Shown one piece after another: positions 27,320 through 35,304 of a stretch of DNA of 64,000 nucleotides (positions are counted from its first letter, which is position 1; each line of letters starts with the position of its first letter). Below the pieces are notes generated by a model. That model was not told where the DNA came from. It saw nothing but the letters and a program-made list of their open reading frames with translations, and did no database searches. The DNA lies in NCBI RefSeq assembly GCF_019802255.1, contig NZ_JAHYSS010000001.1, forward strand, positions 62,001-126,000, in the 5' to 3' direction. The position numbers and the translations under genes are program-made. Source of the DNA: Pedobacter polysacchareus. GTDB lineage: Bacteria; Bacteroidota; Bacteroidia; Sphingobacteriales; Sphingobacteriaceae.

Positions 27320-27955
27320 ATGAGCCTGATTAATGACGATATGCAGCAATTGCTGCTCAATTACTGCGAACCGGAATCAGCGTTACTTAAAAAAATAGAC
27401 CGCGAAACCAACCTTAAAGTACTGATGCCGAGAATGATTTCCGGTCATTATCAAGGCCGTGTATTGAGCTTTTTAAGCAAAATGATCACTCCGCGAAGAA
27501 TTTTAGAAATTGGTACGTTTACCGGATACGCCACAATTTGTCTGGCAGAGGGTTTAACCGAAGACGGAATCATTTATACGCTGGACAAAAATGAAGAGCT
27601 GGAAGAAATGGTGATCCGCAACCTTGCAGCTGCCCCAAGTCCAGAAAAAATCCGTTACATTTTAGGGGATGCTACGGAAACCATCAATGATCTGGAGGAG
27701 ACTTTTGACCTGGTATTTATCGATGCTGATAAAAAAAACAACGGTACTTATTATGACCTGATTTTCGACCGTGTACGTCCTGGAGGACTGATTATCGTAG
27801 ATAATGTGCTTTGGAGTGGTAAGGTATTAAAGCCCGCACAAGATAAAGAAACTAAAAATATAAGTACATTTAATGATAAAATAGCGGCCGACAACCGTGT
27901 AGAAAAACTGATTCTCCCCATTAGGGACGGACTGTTTATCATCAGAAAAAAATAA
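27320..27955 (+). CDS. O-methyltransferase (class I, SAM-dependent, caffeoyl-CoA OMT type)
   Basis: A 211-residue cytoplasmic methyltransferase of the Methyltransf_3 family. SAM-binding motif I is ILEIGTFTGYATICLAEGL, and motif II-like residues are in IIYTLDKNEELE. The metal/substrate acidic motif is FDLVFIDADKKN, followed by VRPGGLIIVDNVLWSGKV. All are typical of the TrmR/caffeoyl-CoA OMT group. The acceptor is not certain: small catechols or a tRNA wobble uridine are both known within the family. The next gene starts 3 bases after its stop, so it probably leads a short operon with the two cell-wall hydrolase genes. Confidence 0.9.
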   Translation: MSLINDDMQQLLLNYCEPESALLKKIDRETNLKVLMPRMISGHYQGRVLSFLSKMITPRRILEIGTFTGYATICLAEGLTEDGIIYTLDKNEELEEMVIRNLAAAPSPEKIRYILGDATETINDLEETFDLVFIDADKKNNGTYYDLIFDRVRPGGLIIVDNVLWSGKVLKPAQDKETKNISTFNDKIAADNRVEKLILPIRDGLFIIRKK

Positions 27956-27958
27956 AAT

Positions 27959-28642
27959 ATGGTTAAAAAACTATGGTCGATTTTGCTCATCATCACACTT
28001 TTTAGTGTTGCTGCGCAGGCCCAAAGTACAGAAGATTATATTACAGAACGCGTTGATCACGCCCAGGAGCTCATGCGGGAAAACGGAATCCCGGCCAGTA
28101 TCATTATCGCCGTTGCGATTCACGAATCGGCTTCCGGACAAAGTAAAATTGCCCGATATATGAACAACCATTTCGGCATTAAAGGACCCAATAACAATAC
28201 GGAAATCCGTTCCGCTTACCGTGATTACGACTCTGTAGAGGCCTCTTATGATCATTTTATTGAGTTTTTGAAAAGCAGGGCAACTTTCAGCCCCTTATTT
28301 GAAAAATATAATCAATATGATTACCGGGCCTGGGCCAGGGGCATACAGCGCGGTGGTTATGCACACAGCAGATCATGGTCCTCGCAAATCGTTGGTCTCA
28401 TCAAAAAATACGAGCTTTACCAGTATGATGAACGACCTGAAGATTATGTAGAACCTGCAGTTGTGGTTAGCAGTCATGTCAAGAAAAGGGCTTCTGCTGC
28501 TACAGGAAGAAGATATACCGTAAAAAGTGGGGATAATTTAAGTACGATCGCCAAGCGTTACCATACCAGCACTAAAGCAATTATGAAAAAGAACGGACTG
28601 AAGAGCATACGCCTGAAACCCGGACAAAAAATAAGAATCTAA
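27959..28642 (+). CDS. Secreted glucosaminidase with C-terminal LysM domain
   Basis: A 227-residue exported peptidoglycan hydrolase. The signal peptide MVKKLWSILLIITLFSVAAQ ends near AQAQ. A glucosaminidase domain of the FlgJ/GH73 type (about 30-165) carries the catalytic Glu in AIHESASGQSKIA, and the NNHFGIKG and ARGIQRGGYAHSRSWSSQIV motifs. A single LysM (about 180-227, RRYTVKSGDNLSTIAKRYHT) binds peptidoglycan. It is probably periplasmic. The stop overlaps the start of the next, paralogous gene by one base (TAATG), implying translational coupling. Confidence 0.9.
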   Translation: MVKKLWSILLIITLFSVAAQAQSTEDYITERVDHAQELMRENGIPASIIIAVAIHESASGQSKIARYMNNHFGIKGPNNNTEIRSAYRDYDSVEASYDHFIEFLKSRATFSPLFEKYNQYDYRAWARGIQRGGYAHSRSWSSQIVGLIKKYELYQYDERPEDYVEPAVVVSSHVKKRASAATGRRYTVKSGDNLSTIAKRYHTSTKAIMKKNGLKSIRLKPGQKIRI

Positions 28643-29553
28643 TGAACAATAATTTTCTAATGAAAAGTAGAGTAGTCTTGCTTGCCCTGATTTTTCCGCT
28701 ATTATTTGCCTGTAAAACCAAACAATACAGTCGCAATAACAAGCAAATTGAAAAGGCAGCCAATAAAGCAAATCCAAATATGCCTTCTTATACCACTTTG
28801 AACTACATTGAGTCGTTTAAAGCAGTCGCAATTGAAGAGATGAATGCTTTTGGAATTCCAGCAAGTATTACCCTGGCACAAGGAATTATTGAATCCGGTA
28901 GCGGAAACAGCAGTCTGGCGAAGTTTGCCAATAACCATTTTGGGATTAAATGCACATCTGAATGGAAAGGAAAGGCGTATTACAAAGACGATGATAAAAG
29001 TGACGATTGCTTTCGCGTGTATAAAGATGCGAGAGAATCTTATAAAGACCATTCACAGTTTCTCAAAAGAAAGCGTTACAGCTTTCTTTTTGAGCTAGAC
29101 AAGAACGACTATAAAAACTGGGCTTATGGCCTGAAACAAGCAGGATATGCCACAAACCCAAAGTATCCGACCATGCTGATTAACATCATTGAGAGGTACC
29201 AATTGTATCAATATGATCAATCGGAAACAGAAAAAGAAAAATTGAAAAGAGAGGATAAAGTATTCACTGAGATCAATGCAGGCATCACTGAGGAAAAGAA
29301 AAAATTCACGCCGGTAGCGACGCCGCCATCTAAACAAGTCATTAAAACACCTGCAGATACCAGCGGTACAGTGCCATCAGGTCCTGGATCTGTAGACCCT
29401 CCGAGCCCTGATAAAAGCTATACTGTTCAAAAAGGAGACACCTTGTATAACCTATCTAAAAGATTCAACATTAGTATTGAAGACATCAAAACCTTGAATT
29501 CGCTATCAGAAGAAGGCATTAAGATCGGCCAGAAACTGATCCTGGTTAAATAA
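28642..29553 (+). CDS. Glucosaminidase-LysM lipoprotein
   Basis: A 303-residue paralogue of the preceding gene, but made as a lipoprotein: the signal ends in the lipobox LFAC (Cys about 24; Met-7 is an alternative start). The GH73-type domain includes GIIESGSGNSSLAKF with the catalytic Glu, then NNHFGIKC and GLKQAGYATNPKYPTMLINI. A Lys/Glu/Pro/Ser-rich linker (about 200-255) leads to a C-terminal LysM (KSYTVQKGDTLYNLSKRFNI). The different anchoring suggests that the pair hydrolyses peptidoglycan in two places, one soluble and one membrane-bound. The ATG shares its A with the TAA of the upstream gene. Confidence 0.9.
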   Translation: MNNNFLMKSRVVLLALIFPLLFACKTKQYSRNNKQIEKAANKANPNMPSYTTLNYIESFKAVAIEEMNAFGIPASITLAQGIIESGSGNSSLAKFANNHFGIKCTSEWKGKAYYKDDDKSDDCFRVYKDARESYKDHSQFLKRKRYSFLFELDKNDYKNWAYGLKQAGYATNPKYPTMLINIIERYQLYQYDQSETEKEKLKREDKVFTEINAGITEEKKKFTPVATPPSKQVIKTPADTSGTVPSGPGSVDPPSPDKSYTVQKGDTLYNLSKRFNISIEDIKTLNSLSEEGIKIGQKLILVK

Positions 29554-29606
29554 ATCCGGGCTTAGTTAAATAATGTTAATCTTTAATTCGAAGTATAGAT
29601 ATCTCG

Positions 29607-29614
29607 TAATTTTG
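29607..29614 (+). promoter_or_regulatory. Candidate Bacteroidetes -7 box
   Basis: TAATTTTG matches the TAnnTTTG -7 consensus. It lies only six bases before the ATG at 29621, so a transcript starting about seven bases downstream would be nearly leaderless. No matching TTG -33 element was found at the usual spacing, so this remains tentative. Confidence 0.35.
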
Positions 29615-29620
29615 TAGGCA

Positions 29621-30373
29621 ATGAAGCGGTTAGGTTTATTCTTGTTACTTTCTTTTCTAAGTTTTAAAATTTTTGCACAGCAACCAGTGGTGCAGGGATT
29701 TGTCATTGACAAAGAATCCAAATTGCGATTGGCAAAGGTATATGTATACAATTCCAGTAAGGACGAAGGTATTTACAACAATCCAAAAGGAGAATTTAGC
29801 ATCAAAGCTTCGGTTGGGGACACGTTATTTGCCGTATTACAAGGTTATGCCCTGGATACCTTGGTTTATAAAGGCCAGAAAGCCGTCTATTTTCAATTGA
29901 AATCATTAGGTATTAATTTAAGAGAGGTGGCCATTATTGGTGAAAAATACACTCCTCAGCAACGTCATGAACTTAGCTTAAAAGAGTACAAATACGCCTT
30001 GGATAAAGGCAAAGCCAAAGACTTGCTCAATTTAGGGACAGGTGGTGTCGGACTGGGGATTGATGCGATTTACAACCTGTTGAGCCGCGATGGCAAGAAT
30101 GCCAGACACCTGCAGCAGATCCTTGAAAAAGACTATAAAGAAGCAATTATTGACTACCGTTTTAAGCCCGAATATGTGAAAAGGGTACTCCATATCGGTG
30201 ACTATGAAGCCGCAGATTTTATGCAGCAATACCGTCCTACGTATCAGTTTGCACTGACGGCATCTGATTATGCCTTCATCGTATTCCTGAAAAACAGTTA
30301 TGCGAGCTATAAGCGAAATCCGGCCGCATTCCGGCTTAAGCCACTCCCAAAATTAACGGTTGATGAGTTTTGA
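29621..30373 (+). CDS. Secreted CarboxypepD_reg-like domain protein
   Basis: A 250-residue exported protein. The signal peptide MKRLGLFLLLSFLSFKIFA is followed by a beta-sandwich of the CarboxypepD_reg-like family (about 21-105: VVQGFVIDKESKLRLAKVYV, then NPKGEFSIKASVGDTL). This is the domain found at the N-terminus of SusC proteins, here without plug or barrel. The rest (about 110-250) is charged, contains a glycine-rich GTGGVGLGIDAIYNLL stretch resembling a membrane-inserting helix, and was not recognised. The stop overlaps the TTG start of the next gene (TTGA), so the two are probably coupled. Confidence 0.8.
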   Translation: MKRLGLFLLLSFLSFKIFAQQPVVQGFVIDKESKLRLAKVYVYNSSKDEGIYNNPKGEFSIKASVGDTLFAVLQGYALDTLVYKGQKAVYFQLKSLGINLREVAIIGEKYTPQQRHELSLKEYKYALDKGKAKDLLNLGTGGVGLGIDAIYNLLSRDGKNARHLQQILEKDYKEAIIDYRFKPEYVKRVLHIGDYEAADFMQQYRPTYQFALTASDYAFIVFLKNSYASYKRNPAAFRLKPLPKLTVDEF

Positions 30374-30705
30374 GGTATTTCTTTTTGATATGGCCCCGGA
30401 TGTCTGCCAATGCAATGGCCATCTTTCCCTTTATCATTTTACAGCATAAAGCGCAAAAAACCAATTCAACCTTAATCAATCATGAGCGCATTCACCTGCG
30501 CCAGCAGCTGGAACTCCTGATCCTTCCTTTCTATATTTTATATGGCCTGAACTATTTGCTGAACCTTTACCGCTTCAAAAATCACTATCTCGCCTATTTT
30601 AACATCCGTTTTGAGCGGGAAGCCTATGCAAATGAATCAGATTTAGGCTATTTGAAAAGACGTAAATGGTGTGCATGGTGGCCTTACCGTGCTGAAAAGC
30701 CGTAA
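30370..30705 (+). CDS. Small membrane protein with HExxH motif (minimal zincin candidate)
   Basis: A 111-codon frame starting with TTG at 30370, overlapping the preceding stop as TTGA; an ATG at codon 11 (30400) is the alternative. The motif NHERIHLRQQ (HExxH at about 38-42) sits between hydrophobic segments (about 15-25 and 47-66, LELLILPFYILYGLNYLLNL). About 40 residues later FEREAYANE offers a glutamate (E82 or E84) in the position of the third zinc ligand of M48/M56-type gluzincins. The whole resembles only the core of such a peptidase, without further domains. Similar short proteins are, to my knowledge, carried as hypotheticals in Bacteroidetes. Function is inferred from motif spacing alone. 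Confidence 0.7.
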   Translation: MRYFFLIWPRMSANAMAIFPFIILQHKAQKTNSTLINHERIHLRQQLELLILPFYILYGLNYLLNLYRFKNHYLAYFNIRFEREAYANESDLGYLKRRKWCAWWPYRAEKP

Positions 30706-30776
30706 ATCCCTCAGCATCTGCAATTAGTTTGCTATTAAACTTTTAATAAGCAACATTTTTGTTTTTCTTTGTAGGA

Positions 30777-31799
30777 ATGAAGATTTTTTACGCCAGCTTC
30801 TTATTGATCTTAGTCGTGTCCCTCAATTCAGCATCTGCTCAAGAAGTAGACAGCATTCCAATTGATACTAAAGGTTTAGACATTAAACTTAAACGCAGCC
30901 CCCTGCCTTCGAGAACGGGAAACCTGAATTTTAAAGCGGTGCCCCTGGCGCCAATTGTTGTGAATGCAAAAGTAAATTACTGGAAGACCAGAACTTCTGT
31001 GGGCATTAATTTCTCCCAGGCTGCATTTTCCAATAACTGGACTGGTGGTGGAGTAAACTCTGTGGCTTTAGGTGGCGTAGTCAATTACAAGGCAGAATAC
31101 AGCAAAGAAAACTACAGTTATGTAAGTGAGCTGATCCTGGAATATGGAAAGGTGAGAAATAAAGGACAACTTCAGAAAAAAACAAGAGATCGTATCTTTT
31201 GGGATAACAAAGCGGCAATCCAGCTTTCTAAAAACTGGTACTTCTTCGGTTCCATCAACTTTGAATCTCAATTCGATAAAGGATTTAAATATTATAATGA
31301 TGCGGCAGGTGTAGAAAGAGAAATTCTGACCTCCAAATTTATGTCGCCAGGTTATTTAACAGAATCCATGGGTTTTGAGTATAAGCCGAATAAGTACTTC
31401 TCTACCCGAATTGGTACAGGTACTGCGAAACAAACTTTCGTGCTTGCACCAAATGAACTGTTCATCACCCCACCGGATTCAGTCAACCGCAGTGAATCTA
31501 ATTACGGGGTGCCTAAAGGAAAAAAATTCAGAAATGAGCTGGCTTTCCAGGTGGTGAGTAATTTTGAGAAAGAAATTTTCACAAATACAGTGCTGAAGGC
31601 TAGATATCAGATGTTTATTCCTTACGACAGGGCTTTGTCGAACATCGATCACCGTTTGGACATCACCCTAACTTCTAAGCTTAACAGGCTGATGAATGTC
31701 AGTTTAAATGGTGTTGGTTTGTTAGATAAAGATACAGATCCTAAGATTCAGGCGAATCAGACACTTGCTATTGGCGTGATGTTTGTTTTCCCGAGGTAA
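30777..31799 (+). CDS. DUF3078-family secreted/outer membrane protein
   Basis: A 340-residue protein of the DUF3078 family, widespread in Bacteroidetes and of unknown function. The ATG at 30777 opens a good signal peptide (MKIFYASFLLILVVSLNSAS). An in-frame TTG six codons earlier would weaken it. The characteristic segment is WKTRTSVGINFSQAAFSNNW with TGGGVNSVALGG, followed by alternating-residue strands and paired aromatic positions consistent with an outer-membrane barrel (EYGKVRNKG, KNWYFFGSINFES, LKARYQMFIPYD), ending in VMFVFPR. The neighbours (cell-wall hydrolases, ffh) do not reveal a role. Confidence 0.85.
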   Translation: MKIFYASFLLILVVSLNSASAQEVDSIPIDTKGLDIKLKRSPLPSRTGNLNFKAVPLAPIVVNAKVNYWKTRTSVGINFSQAAFSNNWTGGGVNSVALGGVVNYKAEYSKENYSYVSELILEYGKVRNKGQLQKKTRDRIFWDNKAAIQLSKNWYFFGSINFESQFDKGFKYYNDAAGVEREILTSKFMSPGYLTESMGFEYKPNKYFSTRIGTGTAKQTFVLAPNELFITPPDSVNRSESNYGVPKGKKFRNELAFQVVSNFEKEIFTNTVLKARYQMFIPYDRALSNIDHRLDITLTSKLNRLMNVSLNGVGLLDKDTDPKIQANQTLAIGVMFVFPR

Positions 31800-31812
31800 T
31801 ACTTTATAAATA

Positions 31813-31846
31813 TTGCCATTTCATTCGGCCAAAATTAATAACTTTG
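31813..31846 (+). promoter_or_regulatory. Bacteroidetes-type promoter of ffh
   Basis: TTG (31813-31815) and TAACTTTG (31839-31846) match the -33 TTG and -7 TAnnTTTG elements, with a 23-base spacer, the upper end of the usual range. The ffh start codon is 37 bases downstream of the -7 box. Confidence 0.6.
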
Positions 31847-31883
31847 GCTTTCACAAAAAATTGAACACTAAGCATTAAAGAAA

Positions 31884-33224
31884 ATGTTTGAAAATTTACA
31901 GGATAAACTAGACCGTGCATTTAAAGTTTTAAAAGGACAAGGCAGTATTACAGAAATCAACGTGGCCGAAACCATGAAAGAAATCCGTAAGGCTTTGTTG
32001 GATGCCGACGTAAATTACAAAACAGCCAAGAGCTTCACAGATGATGTGAAGGAAAAAGCACTTGGTTTAAATGTACTTACCGCTGTTTCTCCGGGTCAGT
32101 TGCTGACTAAAGTAATGAACGATGAGCTGACTGCCTTAATGGGTGGTGAAGTGACAGAGTTAGATTTAAAAACCAATCCAACCATCATATTGATCGCCGG
32201 ACTGAATGGTGCGGGTAAAACTACCTTCACTGGAAAACTGGCCAACTACCTGAAAAGTAAGGGCAAGAAACCTTTATTGGTTGCAGGTGATATGTATCGC
32301 CCTGCGGCGGTAGACCAGCTTCAGATTCTTGCAGAGCAGATTGGCGTACCAGTATATGCGAACCTTGCATCGAAAGATCCGGTAGCCATTGCTATGGAAG
32401 GTATTGCGGAAGGTAAAAAGAACCACAACAATGTAATTATTATTGATACGGCAGGTCGTTTAGCAATAGACGAGGAGATGATGAATGAGATCGCTGCCGT
32501 AAAAGAACATACAAAACCCCACGAAATTCTATTCGTAGTGGATGCCATGACCGGTCAGGATGCGGTGAATACTGCAAAAGCCTTTAACGACAGGTTAGAC
32601 TTTACAGGTGTGGTATTGACCAAATTAGATGGTGATACTCGTGGTGGTGCGGCATTATCGATTAAATCGGTAGTAAACAAGCCGATTAAATTTATTGGTA
32701 CCGGTGAGAAAATGGAAGCCCTGGATGTGTTTTATCCAGAAAGGATGGCTTCACGTATCCTGGGTATGGGTGACGTGGTTTCCCTTGTTGAGCGTGCACA
32801 ACAGCAGTTTGATGAGAAAGAAGCGGCAGAACTTCAAAAGAAAATCCGCAAGAACAAGTTTGACTTCAACGATTTCTACAGCCAGATTCAGCAGATCAAG
32901 AAAATGGGTAACATGAAAGACTTGATGGGCATGATTCCAGGTGTGAGCAAAATGATGAAGAATGTGGAGATCGAAGACGATGCTTTTAAAAATGTAGAAG
33001 CCATTATTCAATCGATGACCAAGTACGAGCGTGAAAATCCGGATAGCATTCAGCAAAGCAGACGCGCAAGGATTGCTAAAGGTTCTGGAAACAAAATTGA
33101 AGATGTAACGAAACTGATCAAACAGTTCGAAGATATGCGTAAAGTCATGAAGCAATTCTCTAATCCTGCAGCAGCAGCGAAAATGATGAAAAATATGCCT
33201 AAAATGCCAATGGGCAGAATGTAG
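31884..33224 (+). CDS. ffh: Signal recognition particle protein Ffh (SRP54)
   Basis: GTPase that binds signal sequences of nascent membrane and secretory proteins with 4.5S RNA and delivers ribosomes to FtsY. The product has 446 residues. The N domain starts MFENLQDKLDRAFKVLKGQG. The G domain has GLNGAGKTTFTGKLANYLK (P-loop), DMYRPAAVDQL, IIDTAGRLAIDEE and TKLDGDTRGGAALS. The methionine-rich M domain (MGNMKDLMGMIPGVSKMMKN) ends with a short Met-rich tail KMMKNMPKMPMGRM. It is monocistronic, with a promoter at 31813-31846 and a terminator at 33264-33293. Confidence 0.98.
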   Translation: MFENLQDKLDRAFKVLKGQGSITEINVAETMKEIRKALLDADVNYKTAKSFTDDVKEKALGLNVLTAVSPGQLLTKVMNDELTALMGGEVTELDLKTNPTIILIAGLNGAGKTTFTGKLANYLKSKGKKPLLVAGDMYRPAAVDQLQILAEQIGVPVYANLASKDPVAIAMEGIAEGKKNHNNVIIIDTAGRLAIDEEMMNEIAAVKEHTKPHEILFVVDAMTGQDAVNTAKAFNDRLDFTGVVLTKLDGDTRGGAALSIKSVVNKPIKFIGTGEKMEALDVFYPERMASRILGMGDVVSLVERAQQQFDEKEAAELQKKIRKNKFDFNDFYSQIQQIKKMGNMKDLMGMIPGVSKMMKNVEIEDDAFKNVEAIIQSMTKYERENPDSIQQSRRARIAKGSGNKIEDVTKLIKQFEDMRKVMKQFSNPAAAAKMMKNMPKMPMGRM

Positions 33225-33263
33225 GTTCAGCGCTTAAAAAAGAATAATTTTAGAAAATTTTAG

Positions 33264-33293
33264 AAAACCCGGTCCTTTAAGACCGGGTTTTTT
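33264..33293 (+). terminator. Rho-independent terminator after ffh
   Basis: The 11-bp stem AAAACCCGGTC / GACCGGGTTTT with a six-base loop CTTTAA continues into a run of six T, 39 bases after the ffh stop. Confidence 0.92.
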
Positions 33294-33382
33294 ATTTGCA
33301 GTTTATTTCGGTTTTATTGGCGGGAATCTAACCACTGTATCGTTGATTCACATAGATTAGACCAGAACCCGATCTGTTAACT

Positions 33383-34924
33383 ATGCTGGTAAAAACTTAT
33401 GGAAGCGCCGTTTTCGGCGTCGATGCACTGACCATTACGATTGAAGTCTGCATAGGCGGCGGCAACAAATACCATATCGTCGGCTTGCCAGACAATACGA
33501 TCCGGGAAAGCCTGAGGAGGATAGAGAGTGCAATCCAGTCTGCTGGATTAAAAATGCCCAGACAGAAGATTGTGATCAATCTGTCTCCGGCTGGAATCCG
33601 GAAAGAAGGCGCCGCTTACGACCTTCCAATTGCCATTGCGATTCTCGCCGCTTCAGGGCAAATAGAAGCACTCCATGCCGATCAATACTTCATTATGGGA
33701 GAACTCTCTTTAGACGGCGGATTACAGCCAATCAGAGGAGCCTTACCGATTGCTATACAAGCACAGGCCGCTGGATTCAAAGGTTTCATTCTCCCTAAAG
33801 ACAATTCCAGAGAAGCGGCCATCGTCAGTGAACTGCTGGTTTATGGAATGGATAACCTATTGGAAGTGGTTTCCTTTTTTAAGCTTCCCTTAGCGGAGAA
33901 GCCTCCTCATACTTTTGTGGCGACAAAAGATACCTTTTCTATTTCAGCTGATTTTGACTGTGATTTCGCTGATGTGAAAGGTCAGGAGAATATTAAGCGG
34001 GCCTTAGAAATTGCAGCTGCCGGAGGCCATAACCTCATTTTAATTGGCCCCCCTGGCGCCGGAAAAACAATGTTAGCAAAGCGATTGCCCAGCATTTTAC
34101 CTCCATTAAGTATTCCTGAAGCCTTGGAAACCACTAAAATTCATTCCGTTGCGGGAAAACTAAATGGCCTGGATGCTTTATTGAGCAGTCGGCCATACCG
34201 TTGTCCGCACCACACCATTTCAGATGTGGCATTGGTGGGTGGTGGCGCAAACCCACAACCCGGAGAAATTTCCCTGGCCCATAACGGGGTACTGTTCCTG
34301 GACGAACTCCCGGAATTTAAAAGAAGCGTGTTAGAGGTGATGCGGCAACCTTTAGAAGAGCGTAACATCACAATTTCCAGAGCGAAATTAAGTGTCAGCT
34401 ACCCGGCTAGCTTCATGCTGATTGCTTCTATGAATCCCTGTCCCTGTGGTTTCTATAACCATCCCACCAGAGAATGCAGCTGTGCCGGAGGTATGGTACA
34501 AAAATACCTGAGCAAGATTTCCGGACCACTGCTGGATCGGATAGACCTTCATGTGGAAGTCACACCAGTAAATTTTAAAGAGTTAACTTCTGAAGTCACT
34601 GCGGAAAAGAGCGAGCTGATTAGAGCAAGGGTGATTGCCGCAAGAGCCATTCAAGGGATTCGCTTCCAGGGAAGGCCTGATATGCATTGTAATGCACAAA
34701 TGAATGCGAATATGGTACGTCAGGTCTGTCAGATCAATGCCAAAGGACAGGCACTGATTAAAAAAGCGATGGAAAGGTTGGGCTTATCGGCCAGGGCTTA
34801 TGACCGGATTTTGAAGGTAGCGAGGACCATTGCAGATCTTGCCGGAACAGAAGACATCAGGTCGGAACATTTAGCAGAAGCCATCAATTACCGGAGCCTG
34901 GACCGGGAAAGCTGGACGCCATAA
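33383..34924 (+). CDS. yifB: YifB-family Mg-chelatase-like AAA+ ATPase (ComM-like)
   Basis: A 513-residue ATPase of the YifB/ComM family; in naturally competent bacteria ComM promotes branch migration during transformation. The N-terminal ChlI-like domain (MLVKTYGSAVFGVDALTITI; IVGLPDNTIRESLRR; NLSPAGIRKEGAAYDLPIAI) lacks a complete Lon active site. The central AAA+ module has Walker A GPPGAGKTMLAKRLP, Walker B GVLFLDELPEF, then SMNPCPCGFYNHPTRECSCA with the zinc-type cysteines. The C-terminal lid includes YDRILKVARTIADLAGTEDI. The ATG at 33383 matches the family start. It is convergent with the 92-aa gene, separated by a bidirectional terminator. Confidence 0.94.
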   Translation: MLVKTYGSAVFGVDALTITIEVCIGGGNKYHIVGLPDNTIRESLRRIESAIQSAGLKMPRQKIVINLSPAGIRKEGAAYDLPIAIAILAASGQIEALHADQYFIMGELSLDGGLQPIRGALPIAIQAQAAGFKGFILPKDNSREAAIVSELLVYGMDNLLEVVSFFKLPLAEKPPHTFVATKDTFSISADFDCDFADVKGQENIKRALEIAAAGGHNLILIGPPGAGKTMLAKRLPSILPPLSIPEALETTKIHSVAGKLNGLDALLSSRPYRCPHHTISDVALVGGGANPQPGEISLAHNGVLFLDELPEFKRSVLEVMRQPLEERNITISRAKLSVSYPASFMLIASMNPCPCGFYNHPTRECSCAGGMVQKYLSKISGPLLDRIDLHVEVTPVNFKELTSEVTAEKSELIRARVIAARAIQGIRFQGRPDMHCNAQMNANMVRQVCQINAKGQALIKKAMERLGLSARAYDRILKVARTIADLAGTEDIRSEHLAEAINYRSLDRESWTP

Positions 34925-34942
34925 GATGAACATAAAAATGCT

Positions 34943-34978
34943 TAAGGAAGGCGCAACCCATAAGTTAAGCCTTCCTTA
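34943..34978. terminator. Bidirectional terminator between yifB and the 92-aa gene
   Basis: The 10-bp stem TAAGGAAGGC / GCCTTCCTTA with a 16-base loop is followed by TTTTAT on the plus strand and by CATTTTTATG on the minus strand. It lies between two convergent genes. Confidence 0.8.
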
Positions 34979-34987
34979 TTTTATGGA

Positions 34988-35266
34988 TTAAGCTTCGTCG
35001 TCCTCGTACTGATCCTCGCCCTCTTCATCTTCCTCTTCTACTTCCGGCACATACGCCATAATTTCTTTACCGATATTATTGATCTCTTCGTCGATCTCGA
35101 ACAAAGGCAATGCGGTTTCTTCATCTAGTTTCAGCCATTGAAGGTCTGTATCTTTTTGAATGTGGGCATATTCTTTACCTTCTTTAAAAATTACATACGT
35201 ATCATTTCCTTCTGGAAAGACCGCATAACTCACATCCCCTATTTCAATATCAAAAGGCTCTTGCAT
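34988..35266 (-). CDS. Small acidic protein, unrecognised
   Basis: A 92-residue, strongly acidic cytoplasmic protein (no signal or membrane segment). Residues 1-45 have alternating hydrophobic strands (FDIEIGDVSYAVFPEGNDTY and VIFKEGKEYAHI). The C-terminal third is almost entirely Glu/Asp (EVEEEDEEGEDQYEDDEA). I do not recognise a named family. It starts 39 bases after the stop of the TPR lipoprotein gene on the same strand and may be part of that operon. The acidic tail suggests a protein-binding or charge-shielding role, a guess only. Confidence 0.75.
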   Translation of the reverse strand: MQEPFDIEIGDVSYAVFPEGNDTYVIFKEGKEYAHIQKDTDLQWLKLDEETALPLFEIDEEINNIGKEIMAYVPEVEEEDEEGEDQYEDDEA

Positions 35267-35304
35267 AATGTTTTATTTTTATTTTATTAATATGATCATC
35301 GCGA

